From assembly GCA_022821495.1 (NCBI GenBank), contig JAJEDN010000127.1, forward strand, positions 1 through 64,000: a stretch of 64,000 nt of DNA, given 5' to 3'. This document shows, in pieces, positions 33,557 through 42,270 of this stretch; the stretch's first letter is position 1; each line of letters begins with the position of its first letter. The notes below the pieces were generated by a model. It ran no database searches. It was not told where the DNA came from and saw nothing but the letters and a program-made list of their open reading frames with translations. The position numbers were made by a program, and so were the translations under genes. The DNA is from Candidatus Poribacteria bacterium. Its GTDB lineage: Bacteria > Poribacteria > WGA-4E > WGA-3G.

Positions 33557-34498
33557 CTATAGCGTCGATGTAACAGCACTTGAACTCGGTGAACCCCAAC
33601 CCGGAACGACGATGCTCCATCTACCTGCTGGACCCCCAGCTACCATCACAAGTAAGTCTTCTGCCGAGTACCGCTGTGTGGTGTCAGCGATATAACGCCG
33701 GATGTCGGCTTTACTGAAACCGTCTTCGGAGATTGTCTTCGCGTGTTCAACACCAATAACGAGAAGCGTTTCGCCGCTGCTGTTGCCCGGGGCAGCGATG
33801 TTCTCGGAGATTGTCGTGAGGATGCCTTCAGCGGTGTTGCTCCCGTGGTCGTTGACAGTTTGCGGACCGGCAGCCGCAAAGACGGTAACAGTGCTATCTT
33901 CCGCTTGGAATCCGCGGTCAACATGTAAGGCATCCCATGGGCTTGCCTCCTCTTTTTCAGCGATGCAGCAGGTGTATTTGCCAGCGTGTCCAAACGCGGC
34001 GCGATCAAGTTCTCCGGGCAAGGCACCCCCGATGTTCGTACAGATAAGCCGCAACGCGCGACCGATGGTCGCATTTGCGCGCCAGCCTTGACCAAAGAGG
34101 TTGAATCCGTCGTTGATTTCTAACTGTTTGCGGATAGGTCCATTCACAATGAGCATCGGGCCGACGTGCGAAGTCGTGACTTGGACCCCGTGGAGGTTGA
34201 ACTGTTCGTCAGTCATTGCCTTGACAGCGGTGAGGATAAGTGGTAGATACGTCGGTTTACAGCCTGCCATAACGGCGTTGATTGCGACCTTTTCGATTGT
34301 CGCTCTGCCCCATTTCGGTGGGATTGCAGCGATGAGTTCTTCTGGGTTCAGGTCTGTTCCACTGAGCATACGAGCGACACGTTCAGGTGTCGGGGGAACG
34401 ACGGGCAATCCGTCTGTCCAGCCGTTCTCATAGCACGCCTCAATCAGATCCTCGGTCGCCTCAATTTCCAGTTGCGTAGAATGCCGTTCTTGTGCCAT
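33557..34498 (-). CDS. Conserved protein of unknown function (TDGLPVVPPT family)
   Basis: A 313-residue soluble protein preceded by AAGGAAGG. It shows blocks I associate with a widespread uncharacterised family: NGWTDGLPVVPPTPERVARM (residues about 26-45), WGRATIEKVAINAVMAGCKP, GWRANATIGRALRLICTNIG and HAGKYTCCIAEKEEASPWDA. CC and GC positions suggest a possible catalytic or metal-binding cysteine site. No function is known to me. It is separated from the CBS operon by 153 bp and is divergent from the PLP enzyme gene. Confidence 0.8.
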   Translation of the reverse strand: MAQERHSTQLEIEATEDLIEACYENGWTDGLPVVPPTPERVARMLSGTDLNPEELIAAIPPKWGRATIEKVAINAVMAGCKPTYLPLILTAVKAMTDEQFNLHGVQVTTSHVGPMLIVNGPIRKQLEINDGFNLFGQGWRANATIGRALRLICTNIGGALPGELDRAAFGHAGKYTCCIAEKEEASPWDALHVDRGFQAEDSTVTVFAAAGPQTVNDHGSNTAEGILTTISENIAAPGNSSGETLLVIGVEHAKTISEDGFSKADIRRYIADTTQRYSAEDLLVMVAGGPAGRWSIVVPGWGSPSSSAVTSTL

Positions 34499-34600
34499 GC
34501 ATGTTTCCTTCCTATGTGGTTAATTTTGAATGTGCGTCCTAAGATATGTTATCATATTATCATATTTGGATTTTTTAAAATACATTAGGAGAAAATAAAA

Positions 34601-35566
34601 ATGGCAGCCCTTACATTTCAAGACATCATTGCAGCAAGACAAATCGTGACGCGGTTTTTAAAACCTACACCTCTGATTCACTATCCCGAATTGTCTGAGC
34701 AACTCGGATTTCAAGCATATATCAAACACGAAAATCATAATCCAACAGGTAGTTTTAAAATTCGCGGTGGTCTGAATTTCATGCACCATCTCCCAGAGGC
34801 ACAACGTGAAAAAGGCGTTATTACGGCGACGCGTGGGAATCATGGACAGTCTATCGCCTATGCGGCGGCACAGTTTGGGGTCAAGGCTACCGTTGTGGTG
34901 CCACACGGTAATAACCCCGAAAAGAATAGTGCGATGCAAGCGTTCGGTGCAGAACTGATTGAACACGGTGCTGATTTTGACGAGGCACTTGCGTTGTGTG
35001 AAAGACTCCAAGCGGAACGTGGGCTTTACTATGTTCACCCGTGTATGGAACCCGGGCTTTTTCACGGGGTCGGCACCTATTCGCTTGAGATCTTTGAAAG
35101 CCTTCCGAATGTGGACGCGATTATTGTGCCTATCGGTGGGGGTAGCGGTTCCTGCGGTGCGATTACTGTTGCGAAGGCGATTAACCCGAAGGTCAAAGTC
35201 ATCGGTGTACAAGCCGAAAATGCACCCGCGATCTATCGCTCGTGGAAAGAAGGAGCGCGTGTAGAGACCGATGCTTGCAATACGATGGCGGACGGTATTG
35301 CGACCCGGGCACCGTTCCCGTTACCTCTTTCTATTATTCAGGATGGCATTCACGACATTGTGTTACTTAGCGAGGCAGAGCTTGAGGAGGGCGTTCGTCT
35401 GGCATTGCGGTGGACACACAACTTGGCAGAAGGCGCAGGTGCGTCGCCAATAGCAGCCGCGTATAAACTCACAGATAAACTGGCAGGGAAAAATGTGGTG
35501 ATGGTCATGAGTGGCGGGAATCTCGACACGGAAACGCTCAAGAGAGTGATTGCCTACCAGTTATGA
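34601..35566 (+). CDS. PLP-dependent threonine/serine dehydratase-like enzyme
   Basis: A 321-residue fold-type II PLP enzyme with no C-terminal ACT domain, so catabolic or racemase-like rather than biosynthetic IlvA. The PLP lysine is in NPTGSFKIRGGLNFM (about residues 46-60). TRGNHGQSIAYAAAQFGVKA and the phosphate-binding loop PIGGGSGSCGAI follow, and MSGGNLD is near the end. AGGAG precedes the ATG. Typical substrates are threonine or serine (to 2-oxobutyrate or pyruvate), with hydroxyaspartate possible. Its 3' end overlaps the converging thiamine pyrophosphokinase gene by 13 bp. Confidence 0.9.
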   Translation: MAALTFQDIIAARQIVTRFLKPTPLIHYPELSEQLGFQAYIKHENHNPTGSFKIRGGLNFMHHLPEAQREKGVITATRGNHGQSIAYAAAQFGVKATVVVPHGNNPEKNSAMQAFGAELIEHGADFDEALALCERLQAERGLYYVHPCMEPGLFHGVGTYSLEIFESLPNVDAIIVPIGGGSGSCGAITVAKAINPKVKVIGVQAENAPAIYRSWKEGARVETDACNTMADGIATRAPFPLPLSIIQDGIHDIVLLSEAELEEGVRLALRWTHNLAEGAGASPIAAAYKLTDKLAGKNVVMVMSGGNLDTETLKRVIAYQL

Positions 35567-36279
35567 ATCACGTAGACAGGGGCAGATCCTGCAACCAATT
35601 GGAGGGCTGCCCATTCTGCGCCTTCCACGAATTCGTTACGGAGGGCGTTTGTGAGGGCGGGATGGATGTGTAGCGATGCCAGACCCCAACGCAGATTTTC
35701 GCTCTTTTCCACAACGACATTATCGGCTTCAGCAACGAGCGAGACGCGTTGCAACCCACTGCTTTTTCGAGTGAGTCGTACGGTTGATAAGACATAGTGG
35801 ATCGTCTGTTTTGGGTCACGCATTTCGGCTTTGTAATGTTCGTCCATGGATACGCGGTAATGTCCAAAACGCATCAATTTTAGGTTGCCAAGAAAATGAT
35901 CTGTCTCATACATCTTTGGACGCGGTAAACCTCCATAAATAATAATATGTCGGCATCCGTATTGCGCCAGCGCGTAGTCCACAGCAAGCTGCCCGTCGGT
36001 ATAGTCTTTATCTGTTTGCCCAATCCATTCCTGAACGATCTGTTTCGCTTGCAGGAGCGGTTTGGAACCCCGATGCGATACCGAATCCATATCGCCAATG
36101 AGGACATCTGGGACGAGCGTCGTATCCGCATCCTGATTTAGTTCGTCAAATATCCGAATCCCACCATCGGCGCAGATGACCGGTGAACGATTTTTTACCG
36201 CGGTTACAATCTCTTGACGATAAAAATCGAGATGCCGCATGTCGTAGTAGCCGTTGAGAAAAATAAGTCCCGATTTCAT
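35554..36279 (-). CDS. Thiamine pyrophosphokinase
   Basis: A 241-residue kinase that makes thiamine diphosphate from thiamine and ATP. Key motifs are VICADGGIRIF (residues about 34-44), DVLIGDMDSVS (about 58-68), DKDYTDGQLAVDYAL (about 90-104) and a GG...TDHFLGNLKLM block (about 115-135), all standard for TPK. The C-terminal thiamine-binding half is more divergent (FVEGAEWAALQ). It converges on the PLP enzyme gene with a 13-bp overlap. Upstream genes on the same strand (DUF2156, YkgJ, DegT) may be in one transcript, with about 95 bp between. Confidence 0.85.
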   Translation of the reverse strand: MKSGLIFLNGYYDMRHLDFYRQEIVTAVKNRSPVICADGGIRIFDELNQDADTTLVPDVLIGDMDSVSHRGSKPLLQAKQIVQEWIGQTDKDYTDGQLAVDYALAQYGCRHIIIYGGLPRPKMYETDHFLGNLKLMRFGHYRVSMDEHYKAEMRDPKQTIHYVLSTVRLTRKSSGLQRVSLVAEADNVVVEKSENLRWGLASLHIHPALTNALRNEFVEGAEWAALQLVAGSAPVYVIHNW

Positions 36280-36374
36280 TCTTTTAAGTTTCCTTACGGT
36301 TCGGTAAGGTGAATTAGATGTTTGACGTTCCTTTTCGTAGAGCCGCCCGGCGCGACGCTTGGACTGCGCTTTTT

Positions 36375-37292
36375 TTACTTTTTTTCTCTCACAATATTGT
36401 ACGATGGCAGCAATTGGGTCGGATGATAGGCGAGTTTGACGCGCTTTAGATTTTCCAAACCTGAGTCGTCCATCGCGTTAATCCATCTGTAGGTGTCCTT
36501 TAATTCCGTGCAGAATTCGCGATAGATAAACTGGGCAAGTCCCTTTACTTTTAGGTTAGTTACCTCGAAAAGGATGCAGAAAGTTTCCGCGTTTAATGGA
36601 TAGCCAAAGGTATAACCGCTGATTTCTCTGTCAATATAGACAATCCTACCGACGAGTCCGAGTGCCTCCGCGTATGAAATCCCAATCCTGTGTGCTGATT
36701 GTGAATCGTCGAGCATCGCGTTATAGACAGGATCGTCGTATCTTTCCGAACGTCCCTTCCGCCATACATCATAAAGCGCGAGACACGCATCCTGATCCGT
36801 TTGGATGTACGGACGCAATTTTGCTGCAGGATGCTGTGTTACAAAGGCGTTATACGCGTGGCGTTGCTGCTTGTAACGATCCCCTCTCAGTTCTGCGAGC
36901 ACCTCAGTTTCGTAGAGATATTCAGTTTCTTTCAAGGTCGCACAAAACCCATTTTTTTCAAAGGTAGAAATCATTTCTTGTGGTACATTTTCGATACGGG
37001 CGATGTGTGGATTCTGATTGGATGCTAACATAAACTGATATACTTCGCAAACGACATTTAAGTAATCTCGACTTTTGGTTTCGGACGGCATCGGCAGTAT
37101 CGGCATGAAATAGTCGGCACCCTGTTTGGCGAAGATGCATAAGTAATCTCCCAGTAGTGTCCAATAGAACTGAAAATGCTCCTTCCATACGTAGAGCGGT
37201 GCGAAAGCGTAGTGAGACAAGCGCGCGTATGTCCCAGGCGCGTGTGCGTCAAAAATCGGTTTGTCGTTAAGCGTGAGTGGCTGGAGTTGCAT
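36375..37292 (-). CDS. DUF2156 / phosphatidylglycerol lysyltransferase-like acyltransferase
   Basis: A 305-residue cytoplasmic protein with the tandem GNAT-like fold of DUF2156. It starts MQLQPLTLNDKPIFD and has FAPLYVWKEHFQFYW, HIARIENVPQEM, YLYETEVLAELRGDRYKQQR, EISGYTFGYPLNAETFCILF and NAMDDSGLENLKRVKLAYHP, the normal order for the family. The membrane part of MprF is absent. DUF2156 enzymes move aminoacyl or acyl groups; here the acceptor is unknown. The start overlaps the end of the YkgJ-like gene by 26 bp, so translation is coupled. Confidence 0.85.
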   Translation of the reverse strand: MQLQPLTLNDKPIFDAHAPGTYARLSHYAFAPLYVWKEHFQFYWTLLGDYLCIFAKQGADYFMPILPMPSETKSRDYLNVVCEVYQFMLASNQNPHIARIENVPQEMISTFEKNGFCATLKETEYLYETEVLAELRGDRYKQQRHAYNAFVTQHPAAKLRPYIQTDQDACLALYDVWRKGRSERYDDPVYNAMLDDSQSAHRIGISYAEALGLVGRIVYIDREISGYTFGYPLNAETFCILFEVTNLKVKGLAQFIYREFCTELKDTYRWINAMDDSGLENLKRVKLAYHPTQLLPSYNIVREKK

Positions 37293-37866
37293 CTGTCAAC
37301 TCTGCTAAGGTGTGGACGATTATTACGGTCTCTTGATAATCGCCAATGAGGCTCCAATTCTCTGTAATCAGTGCGATAACCGCCTCGGATTCAACGTAAT
37401 CAATAACATCATGGATATGCTGCTGGAACGCCTCCGTTTCGAGATGTTCCTCACCGAACGGGCAGAGGGTATCTACACCGAGCACAACCTCGCTTCCGTC
37501 CTCGCTGAACATCAGCGCGAACGGATAGAGTTGGCAATCCAGCGGACGGATCGGATAGATGATGCAGTGGCTTGTCTCTGGCTCAAAAAAGGGGCAGATA
37601 TAGAAATCTTTATGCGGTTTGAGTTGGATCTGCGCGCTGCTCGCATCTGCTTGTGGGCGAAAGAGTGAAGGATCGGTACCGTGTGCGATGGCTTTTTGTC
37701 TCTCTGTCTCGGTGAAAATGGGTGCAAGCGGGCTGTCTACCTCTAAAAAACGACAACAGACATCACACGAAAAGCAGACCTCAGAAGGGATGATTTGATA
37801 GAGTGTGGAGGGCACAGGGTTGCGGGTTTCCATCGTATGTCCAATAAACCTGTTGAGCTGCAGCAT
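37267..37866 (-). CDS. YkgJ-family cysteine cluster protein
   Basis: A 199-residue protein (start at 37866; a TTG at 37887 or an ATG at 37833 are alternatives). It has a zinc/iron cysteine-cluster pattern: SEVCFSCDVCCRF (N-terminal CxxCxxCC-like), FYICPFFEPETSHCIIYPIRPLDCQLYPF (mid) and VDTLCPFGEEH. The function of the family is unknown; a metal site is likely. It overlaps the DUF2156 gene downstream and starts 22 bp after the DegT gene. Confidence 0.85.
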   Translation of the reverse strand: MLQLNRFIGHTMETRNPVPSTLYQIIPSEVCFSCDVCCRFLEVDSPLAPIFTETERQKAIAHGTDPSLFRPQADASSAQIQLKPHKDFYICPFFEPETSHCIIYPIRPLDCQLYPFALMFSEDGSEVVLGVDTLCPFGEEHLETEAFQQHIHDVIDYVESEAVIALITENWSLIGDYQETVIIVHTLAELTDATPATHA

Positions 37867-37887
37867 AGGCAAGAGCCCGCGCCTCAA

Positions 37888-39033
37888 TTATGACTCCAGA
37901 ACTTTGCCTATCGCATCAATCACGATATGAATATCTTCCTCGGTTAACCCGGGGTGGAGTGGGAGACTCACAACGCGTTCAAATGCCGACTCAGCGCACG
38001 GGAAATCGCCTACTTGGTAACCGTATTGATCCTGATAAAAATCGAAGAGATGTAAGGGAATATAGTGAACACTGCATTCAATGTTCGCCTCGCTGAGAGA
38101 TTCCACAAATGCGTCTCGGTTGCCGTTCTGGAGTTGGATGATGTAGAGGTGCCACGCATGCTCGCGGGGATTATCCGGTGACACAGGCGTGCTAATCTGT
38201 GGGAATTTCGCCAGTTCCGTTTGATATATCTGCGCAAAATTTCGGCGGCGTTCATGCTGTTTGTTAAGTTTCATGAGTTGACACAACCCCATCGCCGCTT
38301 GAATATCGGTCATATTGTATTTATAGCCTTCAGTAGCGATGTCGTAACGCCATATATTGCGTTGTGATTGACGTGCCCACGCGTCTTTGTCGATCCCGTG
38401 AAGTCGCATTGTGCGGAGAAGTTTAGCGAATGCGTCGTTATTGGTGGTAATCATACCGCCTTCCCCTGTCGTGAGATTCTTATTCGCATAGAAACTAAAG
38501 GCGGACAGGTCACCGAGGGTGCCAATGTATTGCTCCTTATATTCAGCAGGAATGGCGTGCGCTGCGTCGTCAATGAGCCTGAGATTATGGTTCTGACTTA
38601 TGTCCAGCAATGCGTCCATATCGCACGGGAAGCCCGCAATATGAACAGGCAGTATCGCTTTTGTGCGCGGCGTTATCGCCTGCTCAATTTTACGTGTATC
38701 AATGTTGAGTGTATCCGGATGGATGTCCACAAACACAGGCTTCGCACCGACATATCGGATCGCTTCGGCTGTTGCAGTGAAAGTGTAAGGGGTCGTGATG
38801 ACTTCGTCACCGCTGCCGATTTCGGCTACAACGAGACTCAGATGCAACGCTGCGGTGCAAGAACTAACAGCAATGGCGTGCTTGGCACCAAGGTATTCGG
38901 CGAAGGCGCGTTCAAACTCTCGTGTTCTGTTACCGGTGCTAATCCATTTCGAGGCGAGTACTTGGCTCACGGCTTCTATTTCGGTATCATCAATCCAAGG
39001 ACGACTAAAGGGTATAAATCGGTTTTCTGCCAT
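37888..39033 (-). CDS. DegT/DnrJ/EryC1/StrS-family sugar aminotransferase
   Basis: A 381-residue PLP enzyme that aminates keto sugars bound to nucleotides. SSCTAALHLSLVVAEIGSGDEV (about residues 57-78) binds the cofactor phosphate. TTPYTFTATAEAIRYVGAKP and VHIAGFPCDMDAL follow. RLIDDAAHAIPAEY has the catalytic aspartate, and SFYANKNLTTGEGGMI has the PLP lysine (about residue 185). The start has AAGGAAT upstream. Its sugar substrate is unknown; no nucleotide-sugar dehydratase is near. It heads a minus-strand run with YkgJ, DUF2156 and possibly TPK. Confidence 0.92.
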   Translation of the reverse strand: MAENRFIPFSRPWIDDTEIEAVSQVLASKWISTGNRTREFERAFAEYLGAKHAIAVSSCTAALHLSLVVAEIGSGDEVITTPYTFTATAEAIRYVGAKPVFVDIHPDTLNIDTRKIEQAITPRTKAILPVHIAGFPCDMDALLDISQNHNLRLIDDAAHAIPAEYKEQYIGTLGDLSAFSFYANKNLTTGEGGMITTNNDAFAKLLRTMRLHGIDKDAWARQSQRNIWRYDIATEGYKYNMTDIQAAMGLCQLMKLNKQHERRRNFAQIYQTELAKFPQISTPVSPDNPREHAWHLYIIQLQNGNRDAFVESLSEANIECSVHYIPLHLFDFYQDQYGYQVGDFPCAESAFERVVSLPLHPGLTEEDIHIVIDAIGKVLES

Positions 39034-39063
39034 AGAGATATTCCTTGTATTCCAGATTGTGTT

Positions 39064-39230
39064 AGGACCTACGTATCTCCTCTTAAAGTCCCCCTGATAA
39101 GAGGATTTAGAGGGTTGCGTTTTCTCTTAAAGTCCCCCTGATAAGGGGGATTTAGGGGGTTTAAAACGTTTGAATATCTACTTTTTACATGCAAAGTATC
39201 CGTTTTCTACTAAATTTTTGCGTAAGTCCT
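39064..39230. mobile_element. MITE-like repeat, 167 bp (copy 1)
   Basis: Flanked by imperfect inverted ends AGGACCTACGTA (39064-39075) and TTGCGTAAGTCCT (39218-39230). Inside are two copies of TCTTAAAGTCCCCCTGATAA followed by G-rich GATTTAG(G/A)GGG, at 39081 and 39125. The same ends and core occur at 52136-52235, and the ends alone at 48073-48163. No ORF. It looks like a small non-autonomous element that has gained a core duplication. Confidence 0.65.
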
Positions 39231-39272
39231 ATTATGTGTGATAATTCCATAAGATATGCTTACTCAAGGTAT

Positions 39273-39731
39273 CTATTCTGACGGTTCCATTTTTAGCTGC
39301 AGGATGTGGATCATTGCTTCAAGGGCAAGTTTATAACTATGCGTGCCAAAACCGCCAATGACACCAACGGCGATCGCCGATATGTATGAATGATGCCGAA
39401 ATTCCTCACGAGCGTAGATGTTAGAGAGGTGGATCTCAATGACAGGTAGGGCGACGGTAGATAGTGCATCTCGGATAGCGACACTGGTGTGTGTGTAAGC
39501 TGCAGGATTAATTAAAATGCCGTCTGCCCAGTCGATATGATCGCCGATGATCGAGACGAGTTCACCTTCGTGGTTAGATTGAAACATTTTCAGGACAATT
39601 GGGTGCGACGACGCTGCAGCGTGCTGATCGAGCATCGTATTAATATCTGCCAAAGTTTCGTGTCCATAAATCTCCGGTTGACGTTTTCCCAAGAGATGTA
39701 GATTCGGTCCGTGTAGAACGAGGATGTTCAT
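39273..39731 (-). CDS. aroQ: Type II 3-dehydroquinate dehydratase
   Basis: A 152-residue dodecameric enzyme of the shikimate pathway. The sequence starts MNILVLHGPNLHLLGKRQPEIYG with the catalytic tyrosine in EIYG (about residue 22). FQSNHEGELV, INPAAYTHTSVAIRDAL (catalytic H), VIEIHLSNIYAREEFRHHSY and GVIGGFGTHSYKLALEA are all present. AAGGAA precedes the ATG. Length is normal. It stands alone between a MITE-like repeat and the Gfo/Idh/MocA gene. Confidence 0.96.
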   Translation of the reverse strand: MNILVLHGPNLHLLGKRQPEIYGHETLADINTMLDQHAAASSHPIVLKMFQSNHEGELVSIIGDHIDWADGILINPAAYTHTSVAIRDALSTVALPVIEIHLSNIYAREEFRHHSYISAIAVGVIGGFGTHSYKLALEAMIHILQLKMEPSE

Positions 39732-39827
39732 GCATGTATTCCTTTTGGTGGAGTATTACCTTACCTTAAGCAGTATATAATCAATCGGAAAAACATGCAA
39801 GACATTTGTATTGACACCTTTGTTCCC

Positions 39828-40868
39828 TTACTTTACAACGCCAACCGCTTCGCGCCAAGCGTCCAGCAGCTGCATATTACCAAGCGTATCCTCCCAAGAC
39901 ATCGCCGGTGCCTGTCGGTCAGCGATATGTGCAGCGACCGTATCCGCTTCGTAAGTGAACAGATCCCTGTCGGCGGGGACAATGACTTCAGTCGTTTCAC
40001 GACTTTGGGACGATTGAACGATAAGTTGCGTTGCTGAGAAAGTTGTGTCAGGCGGTAGTGGTTCTCTCGCACCGCGACACGGCGATGACGGCAGCCACGG
40101 ATTCGGAACCGTTAGCGTGCCTTCTGTGCCGTAGATAACAACGTTACTCCCATAATTGCATTCAACCGCACAAACGATCTCAGCGATAATATCGTTCTCA
40201 AATTTTAGGGTTGCTGCTGCGATATGGTCTACACCTGTCGGACCGATTTTTCCGTTCCCTTTTATAGAAATTGGATTCAGAAAGAGTTCATTTGCCGCTG
40301 CGCCCGCAACTTTCCGTGCCATTGAGGCCGTATAACAGCCGATGTCAAGGATACCACCACCACCCATCTCACGATTATAGATACGGCTCTCTGGATTGAA
40401 ACCTGAGCGGTAACCGAAAGTCGCACGCATGGCTTGGACCTCACCGATGGCACCATCTTGTATCAACGCAACCATTTTAGCGATCTGTGGATGACACCGA
40501 TACATAAAGGCTTCCATGAGGAAAACATCGTTTTCGCGTGCAGCGTTCACCATCGCAGCAGTTTCTGCGTAATTCATGCCAATCGGTTTCTCGATCAGTA
40601 GATGTTTCCCCGCTTCGGCACATTTTATTGCCCACTCCGCATGCAGCGGATGGATCGTCGCTATATAGACAGCATCAATATCGTCATCCGTCAACAGATC
40701 GGCGTAATCGTTGTATTGGCGCGGAATCTCGAAATCGTTAGCAAGTCTATCGTTACGCTCTTGCGTGCGACTCGCGACTGCAAGGATCTGTCCTGTCTCT
40801 GTAAAACGCATGCCGTTACAGAATACATAGGCAATACCGCCTGCCCCCATAACACCCCAGTTTAACAT
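39828..40868 (-). CDS. Gfo/Idh/MocA-family oxidoreductase
   Basis: A 346-residue NAD(P)-dependent dehydrogenase. The start MLNWGVMGAGGIAYVFCNGM (ATG at 40868 with GGAGGAG) gives the Rossmann GxGGIA motif at the N-terminus. EKPIGMNYAETAAMV (about residues 92-106) holds the conserved EKP lysine; MEAFMYRCHPQIAKM and GGGILDIGCYTASM follow. The substrate is a sugar or cyclitol, not determined. It lies 13 bp after the PhyH gene and likely shares its transcript. Confidence 0.93.
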   Translation of the reverse strand: MLNWGVMGAGGIAYVFCNGMRFTETGQILAVASRTQERNDRLANDFEIPRQYNDYADLLTDDDIDAVYIATIHPLHAEWAIKCAEAGKHLLIEKPIGMNYAETAAMVNAARENDVFLMEAFMYRCHPQIAKMVALIQDGAIGEVQAMRATFGYRSGFNPESRIYNREMGGGGILDIGCYTASMARKVAGAAANELFLNPISIKGNGKIGPTGVDHIAAATLKFENDIIAEIVCAVECNYGSNVVIYGTEGTLTVPNPWLPSSPCRGAREPLPPDTTFSATQLIVQSSQSRETTEVIVPADRDLFTYEADTVAAHIADRQAPAMSWEDTLGNMQLLDAWREAVGVVK

Positions 40869-40881
40869 CTCTTGTCTCCTC

Positions 40882-42081
40882 CTAATTGTTGGCTTTCTTT
40901 GCGGCTTCGCGCGCACTTGCGAGTGGGTGCATAATACCTGCACCGGGAGGCCAGACACCAGGTTCCGCTTTAATCCAGTCGCACAGTTTCTGACCGAATG
41001 GTGTCAAAGTTTCCCAGATTTCGTGAGGCATAATCCTGCTGAAACTGTGCTGTGTCCGCCACGGCGGTGCATATTCGACATTTGGCAGTGCCCGGATTTC
41101 TTTTGATAAATTCGGTGTTGCGCCGTGCCATGCCCGGTTATCTCGGAATACACCAGAACCGGCAGTCGCACCGACGAGCGTTGAATGTTTCATCCAATCC
41201 GGTTCGTCGCCCGGAGGCGGCGGGTTCTGTTCTAACGTATGTGTTCCCGGAATCTGTCGGATCGGACCATTTTCCCAAGTGAGATCGCACATGATGAAGT
41301 TGATGGTGACCATCGGTGGTGTCATCTCCATAATCAGTTTTTGTGAGGGGACATCAAGGTTACCGTTGTCGTCTCTATGGAGTTGAGCGCCGAGTCGCTC
41401 TGCTTGAGCGATGCGTGCTTCGGAGAGATGTTGTGGATCTCTACCGTCAAGATGCAGATGTTGGTATTCGATCGCGCCCGGAAGACAGAGGTCGCCGCCC
41501 GAACCCCACACGCGATAATCTGAACCGCCGAAAATCTCGGTGACGATTGGTGTGGTCGTCGGCAGGTCGATCATACTTGCCCAAGCGGGGTGATGCAGCA
41601 TCTGTCTTGAAGCGGAGGAGGTGCCGTAACTATAGCGGTGTGGCAGCCGTCCGGTTTCGGCAGTGTATTTTCTCTTCCCTGATCCCGGTATAGAGAGGAT
41701 GTCACGAAGTGCCTCAGCACACCCATCTCGCCAGCGAGCGAGTTGATCAGGATTGAGCAGATCGCGCACGACAACGAACCCGTCTCGGTGGAAGATACGG
41801 GCAGCTCTCTGGACTTCATGCGGATCACAGATTTCGAGTCCGCGAATACCGTTATGTTCGCGTAATTTTTCGCGGAGTGCCTCGACTTCCGGATCATCGT
41901 AGACCCGACGTTTCGGAGAATGCGGATCTGCTACACCGAAGCCTCTATTGCTGGGCGGCGGATTTCCGTCAGCATCGACGGTTTCATTCACCGGTGTGTG
42001 TGCATCCCATCCGACCTGTGTCTCTCCATAGACTTGCATCTCTTCTAATTCTGGACTGAGGGGTTTTGCTTTGTCTTTCAT
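40882..42081 (-). CDS. Phytanoyl-CoA dioxygenase (PhyH)-family protein
   Basis: A 399-residue Fe(II)/2-oxoglutarate-dependent oxygenase. HRDGFVVVRDLLNPDQLARW (about residues 93-112) is the usual N-terminal block, HLHLDGRDPQ has the HxD iron ligands (about 235), and DNRAWHGATPNLSKEIRALP has the distal histidine and arginine (about 325). AAGGAG lies 6 bp before the ATG. The N-terminal 60 residues are extra and poorly conserved (NETVDADGNPPPSNRGF). PhyH-like families are greatly expanded in Poribacteria; substrates are unknown. Downstream gene: Gfo/Idh/MocA. Confidence 0.9.
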   Translation of the reverse strand: MKDKAKPLSPELEEMQVYGETQVGWDAHTPVNETVDADGNPPPSNRGFGVADPHSPKRRVYDDPEVEALREKLREHNGIRGLEICDPHEVQRAARIFHRDGFVVVRDLLNPDQLARWRDGCAEALRDILSIPGSGKRKYTAETGRLPHRYSYGTSSASRQMLHHPAWASMIDLPTTTPIVTEIFGGSDYRVWGSGGDLCLPGAIEYQHLHLDGRDPQHLSEARIAQAERLGAQLHRDDNGNLDVPSQKLIMEMTPPMVTINFIMCDLTWENGPIRQIPGTHTLEQNPPPPGDEPDWMKHSTLVGATAGSGVFRDNRAWHGATPNLSKEIRALPNVEYAPPWRTQHSFSRIMPHEIWETLTPFGQKLCDWIKAEPGVWPPGAGIMHPLASAREAAKKANN

Positions 42082-42186
42082 GCGCTAACTCCTTATTGTC
42101 CGCGGCGTTTCGATCGCTAAATCACTCGGTTCTATAGTAGATTTTAGTCTATCACGCTCCTTTATTTTTCGCAACGATTAATTTGC

Positions 42187-42216
42187 TTGAAAACAGATTT
42201 TCGTATCTGCTATGAT
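42187..42216 (+). promoter_or_regulatory. Promoter of sbcDC with an inverted repeat in the spacer
   Basis: -35 TTGAAA (42187-42192), an 18-bp spacer and -10 TATGAT (42211-42216). The spacer holds CAGAT-N6-ATCTG (42194-42209), a possible operator. The regulator is unknown; it does not match the LexA boxes I know. Confidence 0.55.
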
Positions 42217-42270
42217 AGTATGTATTAGACCCTCACAACAATTTCCAAAGGATGGTAATCGCACGAAAAT

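Noticed and set aside
34658..35212. Long antisense frames inside the PLP enzyme gene and many other genes
   Set aside because: These mirror the codon pattern of real genes on the other strand and lack start signals.
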